Source: Nemertoderma westbladi (lineage: Eukaryota > Xenacoelomorpha > Nemertodermatida > Nemertodermatidae). From it: a stretch of DNA of 64,000 nt. The position numbers were made by a program, and so were the translations under genes. The stretch covers positions 1 through 64,000 of the forward strand of contig JAUCBJ010007649.1 in the NCBI GenBank assembly GCA_032718475.1. Reading direction: 5' to 3'. Below are positions 57,388-64,000 of this stretch, piece after piece; position 1 is the first letter of the stretch, and the number at the start of each line of letters is the position of its first letter. The notes beneath the pieces are model-generated. The model had not been told where the DNA came from. It saw only the letters and a list, made by a program, of their open reading frames with translations, and did no database searches.

Positions 57388-57500
57388 GTAGGTCAGTAGG
57401 CCCAACTGCCAGAACCGGTACTGCTGTAGGCCCGTAGGTCCAACTGCCAGAACCGGTACTTCTGTAAGTCCGTAGGCCCAACTGTCCTAACCGGTACTTC
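57388..57500. repeat. About 40-46-bp tandem repeat, 3 copies
   Basis: Each copy has GTAGGCCCAACTGCCAGAAC then CGGTACT; the third is diverged. Confidence 0.8.
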
Positions 57501-57671
57501 CCGTATAAGTACATTAGTATTATTCGATTTGATTGTTGTATACCGGTAGGCTGTTTAAGAGATTAGGGACTGTACACCCCTTGTTTCTTTTAGAGCTTAC
57601 TTATTTCTGTCAGTTTTATTTGTTTGTAGGCTAGTATTGAACAGAAGGAGTGTAAGCCTGATCAGATTGTA

Positions 57672-58255
57672 CAGACAATTTGTAGGCTGGGCTGTTGTCT
57701 GATTGCTGTTAAGTCCGAACGGATTGCAGTGTGTGTAGATCACCTGTCCGATAAAGAACGGTTAGGAAGTAGGGGCAGCAAATGCTGTAAGGTAAACCCC
57801 CAACTAAAGAATAAGTCGTACTACTGGGTTAGAACGCATACTACCTAATCATTTCGGAGTCTGCATGTCCTGTAGTTTATTTAGGCTTGAGAGTAGTCTG
57901 CCATCGTTTGGTCTGTACTTTGTTTGTTTAAGTCTGTACGGGTAGCATATAATATTTATTTAGATAATTTGTAGGCTGGATAGTTGTCTGGCTGTTATTA
58001 GGTCTGAACGGATTGCAGTGTATGTAGATCACCTGTCCGATAAAGAACGGTTAGGAAGTAGGGGCAGCCAATGCTGTAAGGTAAACCCCCAACTAAAGAA
58101 TAAGTCGTACTACTGGGTTAGAACGCATACTACCTAATCATTTCGGAGTCTGCATGTCCTGTAGTTTATTTAGGCTTGATAGTAGTCTGTCAGTGTTTGG
58201 TCTGCATTTTGTTTGAGTGGTTTGTACGCGTAGCGTAATATTTATTATTCAGAGT
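57672..58255. repeat. About 300-bp direct duplication
   Basis: Two adjacent copies (57672-57960 and 57963-58255). The core GATAAAGAACGGTTAGGAAG ... CATTTCGGAGTCTGCATGTC is nearly identical over about 190 bases, with diverged ends. It lies upstream of the BEL/Pao gag and may belong to its LTR or leader, which I could not delimit. Confidence 0.9.
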
Positions 58256-59568
58256 TTATGCGATTATTCGCAACATTCATTCCCCAAGTTTGTTCCTACA
58301 ATAATTGTGTTTGTTATACATACCGCTATAGTTAAATTAACCCCGGTACTACACGGGCTGCTTGGCGTAGGTAAAGACTGGTGATTTTGTGCACCGGTCA
58401 CTCCAGCAGATGCCGTGGTTCTTTTAACTGTTCAAGTATATTTAACTACTGATTATATGTTGTACAAGTACTCGTACCTAATTTAGGGTTTAGTGTACAG
58501 TGCTTTCCGAAAGTAATTAGCGTAGACATTATATTTGTGTTGTAAAGTGGTTGATAGGCACGTTCGATTAGCTCTATTAACTTCTAGGTAGGAACACTCC
58601 GTGATACATAACGTAGTACCTATAGCGATAAGGCTATAGGTCGACAGGCGGTGGTATTTTCCTATCTGGACAACGCAGTGTATTTACTACTACGTATTAT
58701 TTTCAAATACGGCAGTACCCTGTCCGTTGTAATAACCAGAATTCTAACCCTTTGTTAGGCTGGTTTGTAGACTTCTTGTAAAATTACCCTGAAAATTCGT
58801 ATTTTGTGTTTTTTGTAAATTTTTGTGTTTATTTAGAGATTGTAATCTCACCCGAATTGTACGTAATTTGTAGTATTTAGTAACTTAGGTAAATTAGTAT
58901 TATTTGTTTTAGTGTCCTATAAGTAACACTTCACTGAAAGCGCACCGCTTTGTGTAGTGATTACTCCCCAGAAATAATAACATTTATTTCAAACATTGAC
59001 AAAACCCATTAAAACGGGTATATATATATATTATAAATCAAATCTAACGATTTATAAATAGTAGGCCTGCCATACAACCATTAGGTCTCAATATCAGTTG
59101 GATTACTGCTCAAATAACGGTAATAAAGTAAGTAAAGTAACCAAGTAACCCTAAAATTCAGAAATTCAATTATTTAAAATAATTGATATACCGGTATTTA
59201 CGATAGGCCTATTATCTTTATTTCTATAAATTTAGGCTGAAACTATACCGGTACTTTATAATTAATTCTAGTCCAGAATTATAATTATATATACTATAAA
59301 ACTGTAAGCTGTATACCGGTATTCCCGATAGGCCTATTATATATTTATATATATTTGTGCTAAAATTATACCGGTATTCTGTGATAAACCTAGTCTGTGA
59401 TAATAGTTATATATACTATAAGCATACCGGTATTCTAATATATTATATATATCACGCTACACTGAGTAGCAGTACCGGTAATTAATTACTAGGCTAGCAG
59501 TTAATACTGAGTTACTAGACTTGCTCAGACTGTAATACAGCAGTAGACATTCAACTGTACACATAAAC
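58256..59568. other. Leader region of the second BEL/Pao element, no gene
   Basis: No frame is supported. A tandem duplication with period about 122 bases (TACCGGTATT...CGATAGGCCTATTAT) covers about 59190-59430. AT-rich TATATATATA tracts lie at about 59020 and 59440. An LTR boundary is not evident. Confidence 0.45.
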
Positions 59569-59997
59569 ATGTCTGATACTAAGCAGAACCTGTCAGACAG
59601 TTTATTAGATGTAACTATCTGCGACTCAGATAGAGGCGTAGAACCGTCTAGTCGTAAGTTCAGTTCACCTCCCACTGTGAGGAAGGTCATCCCTCCAGTA
59701 GTAATAAAAGAACCTAGGCTGGTCCAACATCGTAGGTCTATCATAGGCACTCGAGCTCAGGTCAAGCGGGACCAAGAAGCAGCGGAACAGCAACAACCCG
59801 CGAGCCAAGAACTTACTTCTCAACGGCCCAACAGCTCCAGTAGTGAGGATACTGTAGAACTGACACCAGAACGCGGAGCAAAGATGATGGATGCGGTTTA
59901 TTCGGATCCCCTTCTCATCCTTCCTGCAGCCGTACTCACTAGGTTATTGATTGCAGTGGAAGAACACCAGATCGATTGGGCGAGAAGTCAACGATAA
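59569..59997 (+). CDS. BEL/Pao Gag N-terminal segment, closed by an in-frame stop
   Basis: 142 codons from an ATG in AACATGTCT context, ending in TAA at 59995-59997. The region is polar, with Ser/Pro/Gln-rich parts and a short hydrophobic helix near residues 120-135 (LLILPAAVLTRLLIAVEE). No known domain is recognised. The frame immediately resumes after the stop in the same phase, so this is either a short separate protein or the start of one long Gag interrupted by a recent nonsense mutation. Confidence 0.6.
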   Translation: MSDTKQNLSDSLLDVTICDSDRGVEPSSRKFSSPPTVRKVIPPVVIKEPRLVQHRRSIIGTRAQVKRDQEAAEQQQPASQELTSQRPNSSSSEDTVELTPERGAKMMDAVYSDPLLILPAAVLTRLLIAVEEHQIDWARSQR

Positions 59998-62900
59998 ACT
60001 AAAGATAATTATGCGGGATACACGAGTGAAGAACTGAAGTCTATTGTCGAGTCGCAATGGAACTTCCCCGGACCCGGACTCCCGTTTGATTTATCAGAAG
60101 CTGCCTGGGAAGACATACACCGGATGGGAGTAGCCAAGGAAACCATCGATCCAGCTGTGTGGAAGAGGTCTGCAGCCGGATACGCACAGGGATTCTTCAG
60201 CTCTATGGAGCGAGTAAAAGAACAACTGTTCCAACAACCTCAAGGACCTCAAGAGCAGAGACAACTGCTTTATCAAGTTAGAGAAAGAATTCTGCGAATC
60301 AGGCTAATCTTATCAGCCTTTGAGGAGGCTTCTAAACGAAGACAAGACACGTCGTTGCAAGTTGCCGTAAAGACTTGGTTTCAACGGGTGAGTCGCCAGG
60401 TTCAAGGAACAGCTCAGTGGAAAGCTCAGCTGGAGGAGCGCTCAACCCATGGAGAATCAACAGACGCTACTTTTTCCCAAGTGGAAAGTGAAGCGATGGC
60501 AGAGAAACCGCATAAGAGGGATGCCATTGACATCTATCTGTCAGACTATCAACGTTTTTTAGGTGATGACGAGTTGAGGAGAAGGTTAGAGGGACTTAGC
60601 CCTAATAGTGAAGGAACCAAGCTTGTGTTGGATGCCATCGATGTGGAAATGAGGGCTGCGAACCAGGCTAAATTTGATGAACAACTCCGCATCACACGAG
60701 TCCAGGAGGAGCAAGTAAAGAAAAAACGTATAGAAGACAGAAAGAAAGCAGCAGTGGTAGCTGCAGAAGCAGAAAGAAAAGCGGCAGCGGCAGAGGCAGC
60801 GGCAGAGGCAAAGGCGGCAGAGGCAGCGGCAGAAGCAAAAGCGGCCGAAGCTGAAAGAAAGGCGGCAGAGGCAGTGGCAGAAGCAGAACGGAGAGCGACT
60901 GAAGAAACCACCCAATTAGAATTGGAAAACATTCAGGAGAATCAAGACTGCATAAATAAACAGTTAACAGCTAGTAATATGCAGATGATGAATCGATCTA
61001 CATATATATATGGATATGGATATACATCATCTGAGGAAGGCGATACCACCGATACTGAAGGCAAGGGAAATAGATCTCGTCTAAGTAGACGTAAAAGAAC
61101 ATTCCACCGTCAGAAATTGCCTGATTTGCCTCCAGCTGTTAGAAGGCAACTAAATAACACCAACTTAGGTAGTACAGAGCCCACAGACCAAATAATTAAA
61201 ATAGAAAGACTCCCTACTATAGTAGATGAGCCTGAAATAATTAGGCCTGTTTTTGAAATCACCCCTTCGGTGATAGATACACCTGTGCTCCCTGAAGCTA
61301 CCTCTAAATTCCCTCTGCATAGCACTAAGCTACCTGTGCCCAGTAGAACTGCCCAGGAGACAGTTCAGGTCCTGGACCCCGAGCGAAATATTCATGATTT
61401 GTCGCCCATTGTCCCTCGTCCGCCCGCTACAACGTTGGCGACTCCCGCTTCGGCGGTCGAATGGGTGGACGAGAGACGGCGGGGGATGGATCTCCTGCTC
61501 GGGCAGATGCAGGAGACTGTTCAGCAATTCAAGGGCACAGTAAGGGAAAGTAGGCTAGAGTTGCAAGAAGTGCAGCAAAGTATCGCGCTAGAACGCGATA
61601 AATTAGTAAATACTCAAAGGGGTATACCACCACCCTCGGTAACAATGTGTCAACCTGTTAGGTCTGAAGTATCTCATGCGCAAGGTGTGGAGCCTACACG
61701 CATATATACCGCTAGCGAAGTAGAAACTCCTATAGTGAACCCTATTAAGGGTAATTATAGACCTGTTGATAATGACATTCCCTATAGACCTGATCATAAT
61801 CCGAGAAATTTATATACCGATAACTCGATATTAAATAACACGATGGCCCAAGAAAGTTTTACGCGTCAAATGGCTAGAACCGAAGCCCGGCAAGCGGTAA
61901 AGGTGGGAGAGATCGTCAAGTTCAATGGAGATGAGATGAAATGGTTACCTTTTAATGAATATTACAAAGATAACATACAGAACTCTGTACTATCTAATGG
62001 AGAAAAACTTAGATACCTCATCGAGTGCTTGGAAGGATCTCCTAAGTTAATGGCGTTAAAGTTTATTGGACATCCAGACGGATTAAGACAAGTTTGGGAT
62101 ACACTAAACATCAGGTATGGTAATAGGAATAACATCGCTGGGTATTTGTATGCAAAGTTAGTAGCGCCCCGAAAGTTTATTAGCAGCGGGATTATCGAGT
62201 TTTCCGATGAGATACAGGAGATCTGCAGACAATTAGATTGGCTAGGTAAGTCTCATGAGTATCAGAACACTATGGTTATTAGAGCAGTGGCTTCTACTTT
62301 ACCGAAGGGTGGAGTAGGTACACGCTGGGATAAGAAAGTGTTATATATGATGGAACAACAACGACGAGACCCTACCATGGCTGATCTCATGTCATTCCTA
62401 GATGGAGAAGTGAAATTACAGCTCCTGAAACTGTCCAGAGAGAAGACACCGGAAAACAAGGTAAGTGAAAAACCCGTCTCTAGGAGAAAGGTAACACCAG
62501 TGTGTTATACAGACGACGGCGAAAGCCAGACTTCTCAAGGAGAAGATAGCGGGAAAGACACTGATAGATCTTATTATGTCAATAAAATGCCTAAAGATCA
62601 GGTAAGTAAATTCAAGTCTCGAGCAAATGATCGGAGAGAACAGGTAAGAAAAACTCCTCCCACGTCTCCCAAGAGAATTCCGGTGAGAAAGCCCGAAGAA
62701 AAGGCAAGTGTACACAATGTGACTCAGATTAAGGTGAGTAACATCAAACCAAAATGTGCGCTATGTGATGGGACCCATCGCTTGAATATGTGTGATGAAT
62801 TTCTAAAGAAATCATTAACAGAGAGACGTGAAGTCATGTGGGACAAGCGGTTGTGTTATAATTGCCTCAGACAAGGACATCAACGGCGAACCTGTTACTC

Positions 62901-64000
62901 AGACATAAGGTGTGCAAAGTGTGGTGCGAAACATCATATCTTGTTGCACGCTGAATTCGATCGAAATAGTCCTAATCAGGTAAGTGATTCCGAACTACAT
63001 GTCCAATTCAGTGATGTGAACGACACTGATCAATCTGAGATGGAAGGATTCTATACGGACGAGTTCTCCGACGAAAACGAATCCTGTTACATGATAAATA
63101 CCGCAGTGTATCGAGCACTCACATATGAAAAAGATACAGACAGCGACTTCACTCTAACTACTTCTGAGCGACAACCATCGTGGAAAGCACCAACTTCCAA
63201 TGTAGGAATCCGAGAATTTCCTGTAGTCCAGTTACGGGTCCATGGACCTCAGAAAAGCTATATAGTGAACGCCCTCCTGGACTCCGGCAGCACAGGAACA
63301 TTCATTGATAAAGAACTAGCCGAAGACATCTTCGCTGGACAACCTAAGTTCCGAACCAAGCTAAATATGTCAGGCATTATGCAAGTTTGGAAATCTACAG
63401 TAACAGCTGATTATTATGTAGGCGCGTTGTCCACCCCACAAGACGAACTAGGAGAACATAGCATAAGGTCAGTGAAATTGGTGGCTATAAAGAACTTCGC
63501 TACTACTCAAGCAGACCTTTATAATTGGGACGAGGATGAGAGCATCCAACATCTTAAGATACCTCGATTCCAGACTGATTATCCTGGAGTGCAAATACTC
63601 CTCGGCCAAAACGCGCATGAGGCGCTGGAGACATTGGAGAAACGGCCTGCTCAACCGCAGCCACTACAGACCTATGCGGTAAGAACTAGAGTAGGTTGGT
63701 ACTTTACTGGCCCTTCCCGTAGAACACTCAGAGAAAGACTACCGCAAGAGCGCGTCTACCAGGTGAGTGAATGGGAAGATGATACTAGTGAGGGAGACGA
63801 TTTAACTGAGGGAACCCCATACTCCTCAGATAACGACGACGTGCACCAGCTTTTTGATGAGGAGAATACCATCGACCTCCTTAAGGAAAACGAGGCTTGG
63901 CAAAACCAAGTGAACTTATGTCAACTGCTTTATCCAACTGAACGAGAAGCTTATAACGACGAGTTAAATGACGTCATTGAGCGTTGTAATGCCAAGACTC
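59998..64000 (+). CDS. BEL/Pao Gag-protease frame, open to window edge
   Basis: About 1334 codons without a stop. It begins with a helical region, then an Ala/Glu/Lys-rich coiled coil (about 60760-60900), a linker, and the BEL Gag core (about 61900-62450, VKFNGDEMKWLPFNEYY ... LECLEGSPKL type). CCHC-like zinc knuckles follow at 62755-62945 (CALCDGTHRLNMC, LCYNCLRQGH, CAKCGAKHH), then an aspartic protease with LLDSGSTGTFID (DSG at 63280-63288) and LLGQNA, and an acidic linker. The first ATG after the stop is at 60118-60120. Several in-phase GTAAGT/GTGAGT motifs occur. Gag packages RNA; the protease matures the polyprotein. Confidence 0.85.

Larger units (their letters stand above)
59569..64000 (+). 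mobile_element. BEL/Pao LTR retrotransposon, Gag-Pol, extends past window
   Basis: A single plus-strand frame runs from 59569 to the window end with only one stop (59995-59997). It encodes a BEL-type Gag, zinc knuckles and protease in order; RT, RNase H and integrase should follow to the right. The copy is far better preserved than the one at 32335-38130. Confidence 0.85.

Overview
The window is eukaryotic and almost certainly metazoan nuclear DNA. It carries full-length animal housekeeping and neuro/ciliary-type genes, a spliced proteasome gene, a nuclear tRNA-Ser, BEL/Pao and LINE retroelements, a Polinton/adenovirus-like capsid cassette and very large satellite arrays. A marine invertebrate is likely, but I cannot fix the phylum from the sequence.

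Layout. 1-3330: right-hand part of a Polinton/adenovirus-like element (basic protein, capsid protein, cysteine protease), then AT-rich DNA and a palindrome-rich GGTGTCA block. 4342-7137: decayed LINE (endonuclease plus reverse transcriptase). 8402-9286: pyrroline-5-carboxylate reductase. 9587-15176: a 37-bp satellite, two hairpins, an AT-rich satellite that occurs in both orientations, a tRNA-like SINE head and tRNA-Ser(CGA). 15177-19005: a 62-bp satellite, then a furin/PC1-like proprotein convertase in one exon. 19221-24573: a 40-bp satellite split by an insert that holds hairpins, a TATA box, a gene for a zinc-finger/acidic/coiled-coil protein and a 9-bp satellite that reverses strand. 26594-30727 (minus): cytosolic carboxypeptidase (CCP2/3-like), one exon.

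31930-38130: a (TACGCC)n array, then a decayed BEL/Pao element with an 82-bp repeat and a 3' LTR. 38388-42831: LINE 3' fragment, a second SINE-like tRNA relic, and a new-looking TIR element with a captured LINE fragment and a 63-bp repeat. 42834-47281: long inverted and direct duplications around PSMA6 (proteasome alpha-6, two exons). Its intron ends in a minisatellite whose unit reproduces the real 3' splice site. 47370-56018: an 8.6-kb two-component (24 bp + 38 bp) satellite. 56019-59568: non-coding DNA with local duplications. 59569-64000: a much better preserved BEL/Pao Gag-Pol frame that runs off the window, with one in-frame stop and a series of in-phase splice-donor-like motifs.

The host genes (P5CR, convertase, carboxypeptidase, PSMA6) form no operon or pathway; each sits as an island between satellites. 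More than a third of the window is tandem repeat or recognisable mobile DNA. Three of the four protein genes are intact single-exon frames, which is unusual for these families in animals.
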